A DNA stretch of 64,000 bases from JBMNKL01 sp050952225 (GCA_050952225.1 JBMNKL010000003.1:806001-870000), one strand, 5' to 3'; shown: positions 36,461 to 46,792, counted from the first letter of the stretch. A program made the numbers and translations. The notes: generated from the letters alone by a model not told the origin.

Positions 36461-38365
36461 CTAGGCCATCGATGCTATCTCTTCACTGATCCTGTTTATA
36501 AAGGCGTCCAGTGGCATCGGCCCGAGGTCACCTTCCTTGCGCGATCTCACGGCCACCTGTCCGCTTTCCGTCTCCTTATCGCCGATGACAAGCATGTAGG
36601 GCACTTTTTCCATTCGCGCTTCCCTGATTTTATAGCCAATTTTTTCATTCCTAAGGTCAGTCTCCACGCGGATGCCTTTTTCCCCGAGCTTGTTACGTAC
36701 ATCAAGGGCATACGAATTTTGCTTCTCAGTAATCGTAAGTATCTTGACCTGCACGGGCGACAGCCAGCAAGGGAATGCGCCGGCGTAATGCTCTGTAAGG
36801 ATGGCAATAAAACGCTCCAGGCTTCCGAAAACCACCCTGTGTATCATTACAGGCCTGTGTTTTTCCCCGTCGGCTCCTACATAATACAGGTCAAAGCGCT
36901 CAGGAAGGCTCATATCCAATTGAATGGTACCGCACTGCCATGTGCGCCCGAGGGAGTCTTCAAGATGGAAATCTATCTTCGGTCCGTAAAAGGCGCCGTC
37001 TCCTTCATTCACCTTGTATTCAAGGCCTTTGAAATCCAGAGCGTTTCTCAGCGTACTTGTAGCAATCTCCCACTGTTCGTCGGTACCTATCGATTTTTCG
37101 GGTCTCGTCGACAATTCCACGCGGTACTTGAAACCAAAGACCTTGTAGAAATTATCGATCAGGTCAATAACCCCGATAACCTCGTCCTGTGCCTGGTCGG
37201 GCGTCATGAAAATATGCGCGTCATCCTGCGTAAAGCACCTTACACGCATAAGGCCATGCAGCACACCGGACTTTTCATGCCTGTGCACAATGCCCAGTTC
37301 GCCGATTCTCTGCGGCAAATCCCTGTATGAATGGAGTTTTCTCTCATATACAAGTATTGCCCCGGGGCAGTTCATTGGCTTGATGGCATAATCCAACTCG
37401 TCAATCCTGACGGTATACATATTTTCCCTGTAATTATCCCAGTGCCCGGAACGAAGCCATAAATCCTTATTCAGGATGATGGGAGTCTTTATCTCCTGGT
37501 AGCCTCTCTTTACATGCTCTTTCCTCCAGAAATCCTCAAGCAGGTTTCGGAGCACCATACCTTTAGGCAGGAAAAACGGGAAGCCAGGCCCCTCATCCAT
37601 TACGTCAAAAAGGTCAAGTTCACGTCCGATCTTTCTATGATCGCGTTTCTTTGCCTCTTCAACCATATTGATATATTCATCCAGGTCACTCTTCCTGGTA
37701 AATGCCGTGCCATAAATCCTCTGCAGCATTTTATTCTCTTCGCTGCCTCTCCAGTAGGCACCTGCTATGGAAAGCAGTTTAAAAGCCTTGACCATTCCGG
37801 TAGACGGGATATGCGGCCCGGCACACAGGTCAATAAATTCGCCCTGCCTGTAAAACGAAATAACCGAATCTTCCGGCAAGTCGCGTATAAGCTCGACCTT
37901 GTACGGTTCCCCCTTCTCTTCCATAAGCCTGATTGCGTCTTCACGGGAGAGAGTGAACCGCTCCAGTGAATAATCCTCCTTGATGATCTTTTTCATTTCG
38001 GCTTCGATTTTCTCCAGGTCATCCGGGGTAAAAGGCTTCTCCACGTCAAAATCATAATAGTACCCGTTGTCAATCGCCGGGCCGATGGCCAGCCTGGCAT
38101 CCGGGTAAAGCCTTTTTACTGCCTGTGCCAGAATGTGCGATGCCGTATGCCGAAACGCATGCCTTCCGCCTTCGCTTTCAAATGTAAGCAGGTTGAGGCT
38201 GCAATCGCTATCAAGAACGGTGGAAAGGTCTCTCACCTCGCCGTCCACCTCGGCAGCAAGCGCGGCTTTTACAAGGCCTGCTCCGAGGCTCCTTGCCACT
38301 TCCATTGCAGTAATCCCATTATCATATTCTTTAATGCTTCCATCTTTCAGTGTAACCTTTATCAT
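36461..38365 (-). CDS. thrS: Threonyl-tRNA synthetase
   Basis: A 634-residue class II enzyme with the full architecture: TGS domain (about 1-62, MIKVTLKDGSIKEYDNGITA), editing domain (HTASHILAQAVKRLYPDARL and CAGPHIPSTG), catalytic core with motif 2 (RHEKSGVLHGLMRVR, FTQDDAHIF) and Zn ligands in MNCPGAILVY, and the anticodon-binding domain (CWLSPVQVKILTI onwards). It charges tRNA-Thr and hydrolyses Ser-tRNA-Thr. The ATG has GGAGG upstream. Expression is controlled by the T-box leader and terminator at 38495-38715. The frame is intact. Confidence 0.97.
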   Translation of the reverse strand: MIKVTLKDGSIKEYDNGITAMEVARSLGAGLVKAALAAEVDGEVRDLSTVLDSDCSLNLLTFESEGGRHAFRHTASHILAQAVKRLYPDARLAIGPAIDNGYYYDFDVEKPFTPDDLEKIEAEMKKIIKEDYSLERFTLSREDAIRLMEEKGEPYKVELIRDLPEDSVISFYRQGEFIDLCAGPHIPSTGMVKAFKLLSIAGAYWRGSEENKMLQRIYGTAFTRKSDLDEYINMVEEAKKRDHRKIGRELDLFDVMDEGPGFPFFLPKGMVLRNLLEDFWRKEHVKRGYQEIKTPIILNKDLWLRSGHWDNYRENMYTVRIDELDYAIKPMNCPGAILVYERKLHSYRDLPQRIGELGIVHRHEKSGVLHGLMRVRCFTQDDAHIFMTPDQAQDEVIGVIDLIDNFYKVFGFKYRVELSTRPEKSIGTDEQWEIATSTLRNALDFKGLEYKVNEGDGAFYGPKIDFHLEDSLGRTWQCGTIQLDMSLPERFDLYYVGADGEKHRPVMIHRVVFGSLERFIAILTEHYAGAFPCWLSPVQVKILTITEKQNSYALDVRNKLGEKGIRVETDLRNEKIGYKIREARMEKVPYMLVIGDKETESGQVAVRSRKEGDLGPMPLDAFINRISEEIASMA

Positions 38366-38494
38366 GATATTCCTCCTGTCCGGCTTCTTTAAATTTATAT
38401 TATGAAGCTCACACTGCTACGATCCAAGGTTTGGTGCCTGACGCCAACCGGGGGCTCTTATGTGCCACAGGCTTACATTATGCAACTGCTGTTT

Positions 38495-38715
38495 AAAAAA
38501 GCTCCCGTCGCTTGTATTGATATGCATACAAGGGACGAGAGCTTTCTCCCGTGGTTCCACCCTAATTTGGTCTCATTGTGATTATAACGTAATCAACGTT
38601 CATGCTCCGGGGTGGTTTTCAACCGGTTTCCCTCAAGGCCGCTTCCAGCCACGGCGCGCCTCTCTCTTGCAGGTACCCTCCGGCCTACTCTTCCCTTCAC
38701 AGCATGTTTGAATAT
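38495..38715 (-). promoter_or_regulatory. Threonine-specific T-box riboswitch of thrS
   Basis: The conserved T-box AGGGTGGAACCACG is at 38563-38550. Upstream, stem I has an AGAGAG bulge and a GGCTGG-type loop. Its return strand reads GTTGAAAACCACCCCGGAGC, placing a Thr codon ACC at 38616-38614 as the specifier. Downstream, AAAGCTC...GGGAGCTTTTTT (38545-38495) forms the terminator that alternates with the antiterminator bound by uncharged tRNA-Thr. Low charging of tRNA-Thr would permit read-through into thrS. Confidence 0.92.
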
Positions 38716-38746
38716 TTAACTAACACAGATAAATATATTTTAATCT

Positions 38747-38774
38747 ATTATATCCTAAATCAGGCCTGTGTCAA
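38747..38774 (-). promoter_or_regulatory. Promoter of the thrS T-box transcript
   Basis: TTGACA (38774-38769), a 16-base spacer and TATAAT (38752-38747) on the minus strand, both matching the vegetative consensus exactly, about 30 bases before stem I of the T-box. Confidence 0.75.
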
Positions 38775-38799
38775 CGGTATGAAATCAGCCAATTTTTTA

Positions 38800-40362
38800 T
38801 CAGCCTTCGTATGTCCTGGCCAGTTCAAACTCTTCCAGTATAGCCTTGTCAGGCTTCTCCGACAAAAGTGATACCACTACGATGGCTATGCAGGACAGCA
38901 AAAACGCAGGCAGCAATTCGTAAATGTCCAGTAAACCTCCCATCGGCCTCACCAGGAGCTTCCACACGAACACCATGACGCCGCCGGTCAGCACGCCTGC
39001 AATAGCGCCCTCCCTCGTGGTCCTTTTCCACAACAGCGAAAACAGTATTATCGGACCGAAGGTCGCTCCGAACCCTGCCCACGCGAAAGATACGATCTTG
39101 AAAATTACGCTGTTTTCATCCAAAGCAATTATTATGCCAAGTATGGACACCACCAGCAGCGTAATTCTCGAAACCATCATAACCTGCCTGTCTGTCGCGT
39201 CCTTCTTCAGGATTCCCTGGTAAATGTCTTTCGCCAGGGCTGATGAAGATATCAAAAGGTAAGAGTCCGACGAACTCATCGTAGCGGCAAGTATGCCTGT
39301 CATAACCACGCCTGCCAGCAATGGCGGCAACAGGCCGGTCGACATTATGATAAAAATACTCTCCGAAGAAGTCTCGGTAAGCAGCTCCGACGGGTAAAGC
39401 GCACGGCCGATCAATCCAATCATAACCGCGGCAAACAGAGAAATCACGCACCAGACTGTCGCAATCCTCCTGGATTTCTTCAGTTCGGATGGATTTTTAA
39501 TTGCCATAAACCTTAATATAACATGAGGCATTCCAAAATAGCCCAGCCCCCAGGAAAGTGTCGACAAGATGGTCAAAAAGCCGTAGTTGCCCGCAGGGCC
39601 GAACAAGGGATTCCCGGCCGCGTCAAGCTGCTGGACACCGTCCACCAGTTGGGGTTTGGCGATTCCAAAAAATTCAAAAAACCCCGGGATGCTCCTGATA
39701 TTTTCCAATATAGCCGGTATGCCGCCGGCAGCGGGTATCCCCAGCGCAAAAACAGCGCATAGCGCCACTATCATAATAATGCCCTGGATAAAATCAGATA
39801 CGCTTTCCGCGAGAAACCCTCCCAGGAAAGTATATAGTATAACGATTATCGCGCCGACTATCATAACCGACTGATAATCCATATTGAACAACGTGCTGAA
39901 AAGCTTGCCGAACGTAACAAAGCAACTGCTTGCATACACGGTAAAGAAAACCAGTATAAACAAAGCGGAAATCCATAACAATATCTTCTTCTTTTCCTTA
40001 AACCTGTTGCTGATAAACTGGGGAACTGTGATTGCGTCTCCCGCGACAACCGAGTACCTTCTCAGCCTTTTTGCCACCACGAGCCAGTTTATGTATGTCC
40101 CGGCCGCCAGGCCTATCGACGTCCATATGGCGTCACTAAGCCCGCACCAGTAAGCCACACCCGGCAAACCCATCAAAAGCCACCCGCTCATATCAGATGC
40201 TTCTGCGCTCATCGCAGTTATCCACGGGCCAAGCTTTCTTCCCCCTATAAAAAAAACATCCGTGCTCTCACTTGCTCTTTTCGCATAAAAAAAGCCGATT
40301 ATGATCATAATGAGTAAATAAAAACCCATTGCAATCATTATTTGTACTTGATCAACACTCAT
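38800..40362 (-). CDS. putP: Sodium/proline symporter
   Basis: A 520-residue member of the sodium:solute symporter family with about 13 transmembrane segments and no frame break. STDVFFIGGRKLGPWITAMS, AEASDMSGWLLMGLPGVAY and TGILAATMSSSDSYLLISSS are PutP signatures; the last contributes to the sodium site. It imports proline with Na+ for nutrition or osmotic protection, and the sodium gradient could be linked to the OadB/OadG pump. It is separated from folD by about 200 bases in which I see no feature, and from the thrS promoter by about 25 bases. Confidence 0.92.
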   Translation of the reverse strand: MSVDQVQIMIAMGFYLLIMIIIGFFYAKRASESTDVFFIGGRKLGPWITAMSAEASDMSGWLLMGLPGVAYWCGLSDAIWTSIGLAAGTYINWLVVAKRLRRYSVVAGDAITVPQFISNRFKEKKKILLWISALFILVFFTVYASSCFVTFGKLFSTLFNMDYQSVMIVGAIIVILYTFLGGFLAESVSDFIQGIIMIVALCAVFALGIPAAGGIPAILENIRSIPGFFEFFGIAKPQLVDGVQQLDAAGNPLFGPAGNYGFLTILSTLSWGLGYFGMPHVILRFMAIKNPSELKKSRRIATVWCVISLFAAVMIGLIGRALYPSELLTETSSESIFIIMSTGLLPPLLAGVVMTGILAATMSSSDSYLLISSSALAKDIYQGILKKDATDRQVMMVSRITLLVVSILGIIIALDENSVIFKIVSFAWAGFGATFGPIILFSLLWKRTTREGAIAGVLTGGVMVFVWKLLVRPMGGLLDIYELLPAFLLSCIAIVVVSLLSEKPDKAILEEFELARTYEG

Positions 40363-40567
40363 ACGTCCGTCTCCTCACGAATTTTTGCTATTTATTATAT
40401 CAGAAATACATCATTTGGCAAAGCGGCATTTTCCCCGGGATTTTCCCTGGTGCTTTCCTGGCGTTTTATTCAGCATCCTTCCCGGTACAATCCCGCCTTT
40501 CCCGTCATAATTCACCCGTCAGCCGGGCATTTATTGCCGTCATTGAGCATCCTCAAAGTACGGTCTC

Positions 40568-41419
40568 CTATGCCCGGGCTAAACAGGCAGCCTTTATCAC
40601 ATGCTTTGCAAGGACGGATGATGTGACCGTACCGACTCCTTTCGGCACGGGAGTAATAAAGTCCACTATTTTTTCAACTGCGTCAAAGTCCACATCACCG
40701 CAGAGGTTTCCATTTTCGTCGACGTTTATGCCCACGTCCACCACAACCTGCCCGGGAGAGACATGCTCCGCCGTTACCATCCTGGCGGCGCCCGCCGCGG
40801 CAATGAGTATCTCGGCCGATTTGCAGATTTTTTCAATATCCCTGGTTTTCGTATGGCATACGGTAACTGTCGCGTTTTTCTTTAACAGCAGCATTGAAAG
40901 GGGTTTGCCCACAACGAGGCTCCTGCCGATGATAACAACGCGCTTGCCTGTTACGTCGATTTTAAAATAATCGAGCATTTCCACGACCGCAGCCGGGGTA
41001 CAGGGCGCAAAGCCGGTCTCGTCGCCTTCAAACACTTTCGCGACGTTTACCGGGTTCAAACAGTCTATGTCCTTTTCAGGGCTTATGATATGCTTAATAA
41101 CATTAATATCGAGATGTTTCGGCAGCGGCCTGAAAAGGAGGATACCATGAACGCTCTTGTCGGCGTTGATTTTTTGAATTTCTCTTATCAGGTCTTCCTG
41201 CCCGGTATTCTCCGGGTACTCGTTGACCACGCACTTGATGCCCAATCCCTCGCACCTTTTGACGGCTCCCCGTTCATAAGCCAGATCGTCAGGTTTTGCC
41301 CCGAGCCTTATTATCGCAAGGCAAGGAACGATTCCTTCCTTTTTCAGCCGTTCCACATCGCCAAGCATTCTCTCTTTCATAGAATTGACAACATCGATGC
41401 CTTTCATGACAAAAGCCAT
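40568..41419 (-). CDS. folD: Methylene-THF dehydrogenase FolD, cyclohydrolase residues lost
   Basis: A 283-residue FolD-family enzyme interconverting methylene-THF and methenyl-THF with NAD(P). The substrate loop is KPDDLAYERGAVKRCEGLG. Alignment by eye keeps Tyr48 (E. coli Tyr50), but Ala52 replaces the catalytic Lys54, and Phe96 (HGILLFRPLP) replaces Gln98. Both are needed for the cyclohydrolase step. KDIDCLNPVN keeps the Asp, and GRSLVVGKPLSMLLL and TPVPKGVGTVTSS are the cofactor motifs. It is probably dehydrogenase-only, with FchA encoded next door doing the hydrolysis. Last gene of the one-carbon cluster. Confidence 0.92.
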   Translation of the reverse strand: MAFVMKGIDVVNSMKERMLGDVERLKKEGIVPCLAIIRLGAKPDDLAYERGAVKRCEGLGIKCVVNEYPENTGQEDLIREIQKINADKSVHGILLFRPLPKHLDINVIKHIISPEKDIDCLNPVNVAKVFEGDETGFAPCTPAAVVEMLDYFKIDVTGKRVVIIGRSLVVGKPLSMLLLKKNATVTVCHTKTRDIEKICKSAEILIAAAGAARMVTAEHVSPGQVVVDVGINVDENGNLCGDVDFDAVEKIVDFITPVPKGVGTVTSSVLAKHVIKAACLARA

Positions 41420-41473
41420 ATTATCTAACTCCTAACAATTTATTATTCATGCCATGATGATATAATACCGCAT

Positions 41474-42100
41474 CTACTTCAAGCTGTCTTCAACCTGTTT
41501 ATAAACCCTGTCGGCTTTATCCGCGCCAAGCTTCAACATTTCATCGACCTTGTTATTTATTTGCGATGCGTATTCCCTGTCTTTCATAAGTTTCGTATTT
41601 ATGAATACATTCAGGGAAGCTCCTATTAATGCAGCTTTGCAGAGCTGGACCCCGACGCCGACATCACTTATGGCGATCCTTGTGCCTTTTTCAGCCAGTT
41701 CCTCATGAATATCTATCGCCTCAAGGGACTTCTCCATTATTTCAACGGGGACGCTTGATGCCAGCTTCAAGGCCTCTTCCATGACCTCTTCCCTCTTTTG
41801 CCTTTCTTCCTCTGTATTCCTGGGAAGCCCGTACGCCCTGGAAAGCGGCTCGAACACCTCGGCGTCCTTCTCGACGAGTGTCAGGAATTCTTTCCTTAAC
41901 CTTCCGGATTTTTCAAGGATGTTTTTTATATCATCCTGGACATTTTCGTATCTTTTCTTTCCGAGGGTAAGATTTGCCACCATTTCACCAAGAGCCACGC
42001 CATATGCACCAACCATCGCTGACGTGCCTCCTCCGCCCGGTGTCGGGCTTGCTGATGCAAGTTGGTTTGCAAATTCCCTGCAACTTTTTTCAGTCAACAT
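41474..42100 (-). CDS. fchA: Methenyl-THF cyclohydrolase (FchA/FTCD family)
   Basis: A 208-residue helical enzyme of the formiminotransferase-cyclodeaminase family. FANQLASASPTPGGGGTSAM is the glycine-rich signature, and DVGVGVQLCKAALIGASLNV is the conserved C-terminal region. In acetogens this stand-alone form hydrolyses methenyl-THF to 10-formyl-THF in the methyl branch. It lies between fhs and folD, about 54 bases before folD, and complements a FolD without cyclohydrolase residues. Not the histidine-degradation enzyme, since the formiminotransferase domain is missing and no hut genes are nearby. Confidence 0.9.
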   Translation of the reverse strand: MLTEKSCREFANQLASASPTPGGGGTSAMVGAYGVALGEMVANLTLGKKRYENVQDDIKNILEKSGRLRKEFLTLVEKDAEVFEPLSRAYGLPRNTEEERQKREEVMEEALKLASSVPVEIMEKSLEAIDIHEELAEKGTRIAISDVGVGVQLCKAALIGASLNVFINTKLMKDREYASQINNKVDEMLKLGADKADRVYKQVEDSLK

Positions 42101-42258
42101 ACTTCCTTTAACTCCTTTTCTCTTCTGGTATTAGAACTTATTTTTCATGCACATTCAGCATTTTCTTTCAAGTCAGGCCTGCGGACACCCTTCGTCCGTA
42201 CATATTCTTCGACATCCGACTCTTTTCTCCTGTCGACGGCTAGAACAACCCGGAAATT

Positions 42259-43920
42259 TTACCCATGTGAATCCACATCTATCTTTTCGGCTGCCGGAAC
42301 CTTCGGAAGGCCTGGCATGGTCATTATCTCGCCCGTTAACGCAACCACGAAACCGGCGCCCGCGGAAACTTTCACGTTCCTGACGGTTACCTTGAATTTT
42401 TCCGGCCGCCCCAACTTGTTCTGGTCATCGGATAATGAGTACTGGGTTTTCGCCATGCACACCGGCAAATTTCCGAAGCCCAGGGCTTCCAGCCTGGATA
42501 TTTCTTTCGTAGCCGAAGGCGTGAAATCAACGCCGTCCCCGCCGTATATTTCACGTACGATCGTCTCGATTTTTTCCTTTATCCCTGAATCAACATCGTA
42601 GATATACCTGAAAGAGCCCTTGTCCTCATCGGCAAGCCTTATGACTTCCCTGGCAAGTTCCAGGCCGCCTTCTCCGCCTTTGGCCCATACTTCCGACAAA
42701 ACCACATTCGCGCCGTACTCCCTGCATTTTTCTTCGACGAGCATGAGCTCGGCTTCCGTGTCGGTTGGGAACCTGTTGACCGCTACTACCGCGGGCAGGC
42801 CGAATTTGACCGTTATATTCTCTATATGCTTTAAAAGGTTCGGTATGCCTTTTTCAAGCGCATCAAGGTTTTCACGGGATAATTCGTTCTTGGGCACGCC
42901 GCCGTGATGCTTCAACGCCCTTACCGTCGCCACGATAACTACCGCGGAAGGCTTGAGATTGCCGATACGGCACTTGATATCCAGGAATTTCTCAGCGCCA
43001 AGGTCCGCCCCGAAACCAGCCTCCGTTATCACGTAATCGCTGAGCTTGAGCGCTATTCTGGTAGCCATGATGCTGTTGCAGCCATGGGCAATATTCGCGA
43101 ACGGACCTCCATGAACAAAAGCGGGCGTGTGTTCAAGCGTCTGTACGAGGTTTGGCTTCAGCGCGTCCTTCAGCAATGCCGCCATCGCCCCCTCGGCTTT
43201 AAGATCACCCGCCGTAACAGGCCTGTCATCCCTTGTATAGCCTACAACGATGTTTCTAAGCTTCTCCTTCAGATGCTCGAGATTATTCGAGAGACAAAGT
43301 ATTGCCATTACTTCCGAAGCAACGGTAATATCAAAACCGTCCTCCCTCGGGACGCCGTTTGTTCTCCCGTTCAGGCCGTCCACGATAAACCGGAGCTGCC
43401 TGTCATTCATATCCATGCACCTTTTCCAGGTTATCTTCCTGGTATCTATTCCCAGCGCATTGCCCTGGTATATATGGTTGTCCAGCATGGCTGCCAGGAG
43501 GTTGTTGGCGGCTCCTATGGCATGTATGTCGCCGGTAAAGTGAAGGTTTATATCCTCCATCGGCACCACCTGGGCATAACCTCCGCCCGCGGCTCCTCCT
43601 TTCACGCCGAATACCGGCCCCAGCGAAGGCTCCCTGAGAGCTATCATGACTCTTTTCCCCAACCTGTTCAAGGCATCTCCCAATCCGACGGTGGTGGTAG
43701 TCTTCCCTTCCCCGGCAGGTGTCGGCGTAATAGCCGTTACAAGTACAAGCTTCCCGTCTTTGCGGTCCTTAAGCTTCCCGAGAATATTATAATCGACCTT
43801 GGCCTTGTAATTCCCGTAAAACTCAAAATCCTCCCTGCCGATGCCGATCTTTGCCGCGATATCTTCAATAGGCTTCATTTCAGTGCTCTGTGCAATCTCA
43901 ATATCACTTTTCATTGTCAT
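42259..43920 (-). CDS. fhs: Formate-tetrahydrofolate ligase
   Basis: A 553-residue enzyme of standard length that activates formate: formate + ATP + THF gives 10-formyl-THF. The P-loop is TPTPAGEGKTTTTVGL. REPSLGPVFGVKGGAAGGGY, LHFTGDIHAIGAANNLLAA and TEAGFGADLGAEKFLDIKCR are Fhs signatures. I take the ATG at 43920, after AAAGGGG, over a TTG two codons upstream. It follows the formate/nitrite channel gene by 30 bases, which suggests formate import feeding this step or export of formate made in reverse. The 158 bases before fchA show no clear terminator. Confidence 0.96.
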   Translation of the reverse strand: MTMKSDIEIAQSTEMKPIEDIAAKIGIGREDFEFYGNYKAKVDYNILGKLKDRKDGKLVLVTAITPTPAGEGKTTTTVGLGDALNRLGKRVMIALREPSLGPVFGVKGGAAGGGYAQVVPMEDINLHFTGDIHAIGAANNLLAAMLDNHIYQGNALGIDTRKITWKRCMDMNDRQLRFIVDGLNGRTNGVPREDGFDITVASEVMAILCLSNNLEHLKEKLRNIVVGYTRDDRPVTAGDLKAEGAMAALLKDALKPNLVQTLEHTPAFVHGGPFANIAHGCNSIMATRIALKLSDYVITEAGFGADLGAEKFLDIKCRIGNLKPSAVVIVATVRALKHHGGVPKNELSRENLDALEKGIPNLLKHIENITVKFGLPAVVAVNRFPTDTEAELMLVEEKCREYGANVVLSEVWAKGGEGGLELAREVIRLADEDKGSFRYIYDVDSGIKEKIETIVREIYGGDGVDFTPSATKEISRLEALGFGNLPVCMAKTQYSLSDDQNKLGRPEKFKVTVRNVKVSAGAGFVVALTGEIMTMPGLPKVPAAEKIDVDSHG

Positions 43921-43950
43921 ATGCAATCCCCTTTCAAATCCCTCTGCGAA

Positions 43951-44882
43951 TTATTTTATAGTAACCGGATTTAGATGCCCTTCCGGTTTGAAACATCCAT
44001 TCCCGCTATAAAACCGGCGCTTACGGACCGGTGCCGCGCTTTTGCTTTTTCGTCCCTTATACAGGTAAGACGCCCAATAAATTACGCCGACGAACAGCGT
44101 CCCTCCTACAATATTTCCAAGGGTTACCGGTATAAGGTTTTTTGTTATAAAAGCTCCCCAGGTAAGCCCTTCAAGCGCGCTTTCCGGCATCCCAGCAATA
44201 CGGCCTGCTCTGCCCATATTCTTTCGGTCTTCGCAATAATTCCGGCGGGAATGTAATACATGTTTGCAATGCTGTGTTCAAACCCTGATGCTACAAAAAG
44301 CCATATCGGAAAAAATATCGCCAGGAGTTTTCCCGCCGTATCCCTCGCTGCGCCGGACATCAGCACCGCCATGCATACCAGCCAGTTGCAGAGCAATCCC
44401 ATGAAAAAAGCATTAACAAATGAAAGCCCTGTCTTTCCCGCGGCTATTTTAACAGTATAGCCTCCGAGCATGCCGCCGGACAAATTATACTGGCCTGATA
44501 AGTATACAAAAATAACGATAATTATTGCACCCATAAAATTCCCGGTATATACAATAAGCCAGTTCTTTAGAAGGCTTATCCATCCGGCCTGTTTTTCCAG
44601 GCATGAGACAATTATGAGGGCATTGCCCGTAAATAGTTCTGCCCCTGTTATCACAACCATCATCAGCCCGGCGGAAAAAATGGCTCCGGCCAGTGCTTTT
44701 CCGATACCCGCCGATTCTATGGTATGGACGGCGGCATTGGAACCTGCTGCCGCAAGAGCGATAAACGCGCCGGCGAGAATTCCCAAAAGAAAAAGTTTAT
44801 ATGCCGGCAAACCGGTTTTCTTCTTCCCCGATTCAACGAGTTTTTCAGCAATTTCAGCCGGGGACAAATGTAGATTTTCCAT
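43951..44882 (-). CDS. focA: Formate/nitrite transporter family channel, frame broken
   Basis: FNT-family pentameric channel, about 300 codons. The ATG at 44882 follows AGGATGG. LSPAEIAEKLVESGKKKTGL is the usual N-terminal helix. Membrane segments include LFLLGILAGAFIALAAAGSN, TGAELFTGNALIIVSCLEKQ (the omega-loop region), GLLCNWLVCMAVLMS and FVASGFEHSIANMYYIPAGI with its conserved channel His. Near 44190 the frame shifts; the last helix (ITKNLIPVTLGNIVGGTLFV) is in the next frame and ends at 43951. Position before fhs makes formate the likely substrate. Confidence 0.88.
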
Positions 44883-44927
44883 GCTTACCATCCTCTTGTT
44901 TGCTATAAACACCCCGATATGTGTCCA

Positions 44928-45762
44928 TCAATACTCGCCGGGCATATCCGAAAGCTGCGACATCCTGAAAACCGGCCCGTCAACGCACACGTACCGGCGG
45001 CCTATGTTGCACTTGCCGCACTTGCCCACCCCGCAGGTCATTCTCATCTCGAGCGTGGTAAGTATCTTTTCATTCGGGAAGCCCATCCCTGACAGCTTTG
45101 CGGAAACAGCCTTTATCATGACCGGCGGGCCGCATATGACGGCATAAGTATTGCTGCAGTCAATATTCATTGACTCCACCAGGTCGTGGGGGAAACCGAC
45201 TTTCCCTGTCCACCCGTCCTCATGCCGGTCGATTGTAAGCGTCAATTCGGTATCCCTGTGATTTTTCCATTTGTCGAAATCCCGCCTGTAGATAAAATCG
45301 CCGGTGCTTCTCGCCGCGAGGAGCATTTGGATGCTGCCGAACCTGTCCCGGTACCTTTGGTCGAATACATAGTCTATCAGCGGGCGCAAAGGAGCCAGGC
45401 CAAGTCCTCCGGCTACATACAGGATATTGCTGCCCATCATTTCCTCCACCGGGAAAAGTGTTTCCGAACGGGCCCCTGATCCACACGGCATCCTTGGGCT
45501 TGAGATTATGAACGGCCTGGGTTACCAGCCCTATCTTCTTTATGCTCAGTTCTATGTATTCCTCGACAAGGGGCGACGAAGCAAAGCCAAAGGGCGCCTC
45601 TCCATACCCGGGTACGGAGAGCTCGACGAATTGGCCGGGCATGAAATCCATCTTTTGACCGTCCAAAAGCTTCAGCCTGAAGGTCTTTATATCAACGTCG
45701 GATTCCGTCTCCTGGATAATATCGATTATTTCGGCTTTTTGAGGCATATATGGGTTGTTCAC
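44928..45762 (-). CDS. flxA: FlxA-like FAD/NAD-binding subunit with [2Fe-2S] site, frame broken
   Basis: About 277 codons, GTG start at 45762 overlapping the flxB stop (GTGA), with GGAGG upstream. It is a ferredoxin-NADP-reductase-type protein like the gamma/B subunits of NAD-linked hydrogenases and sulfite reductase. FMPGQFVELSVPGYGEAPFG binds FAD. After a frame break near 45470, NILYVAGGLGLAPLRPLIDY binds NAD(H). The C-terminal CGVGKCGKC with a fourth Cys (RRYVC) is a [2Fe-2S] motif. In Flx-Hdr complexes this subunit takes electrons from NADH for bifurcation by HdrA. It is the last of the electron-transfer genes. Confidence 0.87.
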
Positions 45763-46792
45763 TTCGATACCTCCTGCATTATGCTTTTTACCACGGACCT
45801 TATATTAATTCCGGCAGGGCAGCTCCTTATACATCTTCCGCATCCCGTGCAGGCCGTGAGCCCGAAATTCTTCTTTATATAAACATACTTATGCATAACT
45901 CTCTGCCTGAACCTTTCCTTCCTTGTTGGCCTCGGGTTGTGACCCGAAGCATGCAGCGTAAACTTCGGGTACATGCAGCTGTCCCAGTACCGGTACCTGC
46001 TTGCCTCGCCTTTTACGGCCGTATCCCTGAACCCGAAGCAATGGCAGGTCGGGCATATATATGTGCAGGTGCCGCAGCCAAGGCAGGTCTCTGACACTTT
46101 TTCCCAGATGTCATAATTAAATAATACATTTTCATCCATATCAAGCTGCAATATATTGTCATCAACCACCTGCGCGCCGCCTGCCGGATAACCGGCTGCA
46201 TCCGTCCCAGGAAACCCCGGCCCCGGGAATGCCCTGCTTCCCCGGAACCAGGCATAAACCCGTCAATTATTGACTTGCCTGCCGGCGTTATTATGATCGG
46301 CCAGGTAATAATCTCCCTTGTCTTCAAGGAATATGTCGCATTGCGTGGAGCTGTTCCTGTCTATGCCTCTTTCGCCGCAAAAGCATCCCGGCTTTTCGGC
46401 AGCGCATCCCAGGCCTATAAACACCGTCTTATCCAAGTGCCCTTTATAAATCGTATCCACGTAGTCACCCTTCGTAAATACCGCGGTCAGTACCTTCACG
46501 GCTTCCAGGTCGCATGGCCTCACACCGAAAATCACTGTATTTCGCGGTTCGCTCTCATCTTTTACGCCGCCGTTCCGGCCAAAGCTTAATATTTTCTCAA
46601 CTTGCGGGAATACAAGTACTCCTTCGGCGATTTGTACGGAATCTCGTCCGTCAGCTGTACCTGGTCTGCCGATGCAATTTCGCCAAACTCCAGGAGGCCT
46701 TCGTTCTTTACGGGGGCTACGACCCTGAATGATGATTTCAGGTAATCCAGCAGCTCCCAAACCCTGCTTTTTGGAAGCTCAAAACGCTCCAT
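45759..46792 (-). CDS. flxB: FlxB-like iron-sulfur protein (AsrA-type), frame broken
   Basis: About 345 codons. The ATG at 46792 follows GGAGGTGAAG and lies inside the end of the previous gene. The N-terminal half resembles sulfite reductase A / hydrogenase beta subunits: EIPYKSPKEYL, then after a break near 46610 LFPQVEKILSFGR-like residues, VIFGVRPCDLEAVKVL and EKPGCFCGERG. After a second break near 46260 comes a two-cluster ferredoxin region with CLGCGTCTYICPTCHCFG and CTGCGRCIRSCPAGI. It would relay electrons between FlxA and the Hdr part. In-frame order and motifs are clear; the breaks look like single-base errors. Confidence 0.82.

Noticed and set aside
36095..37330. A 411-codon plus-strand frame opposite thrS and thyA
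   Set aside because: It is antisense to two intact conserved genes, and its residues show no family motif or ribosome-binding site.
42904..43974. A 356-codon plus-strand frame opposite fhs
   Set aside because: Shadow of the formate-THF ligase codons; no start signal and no recognisable protein pattern.
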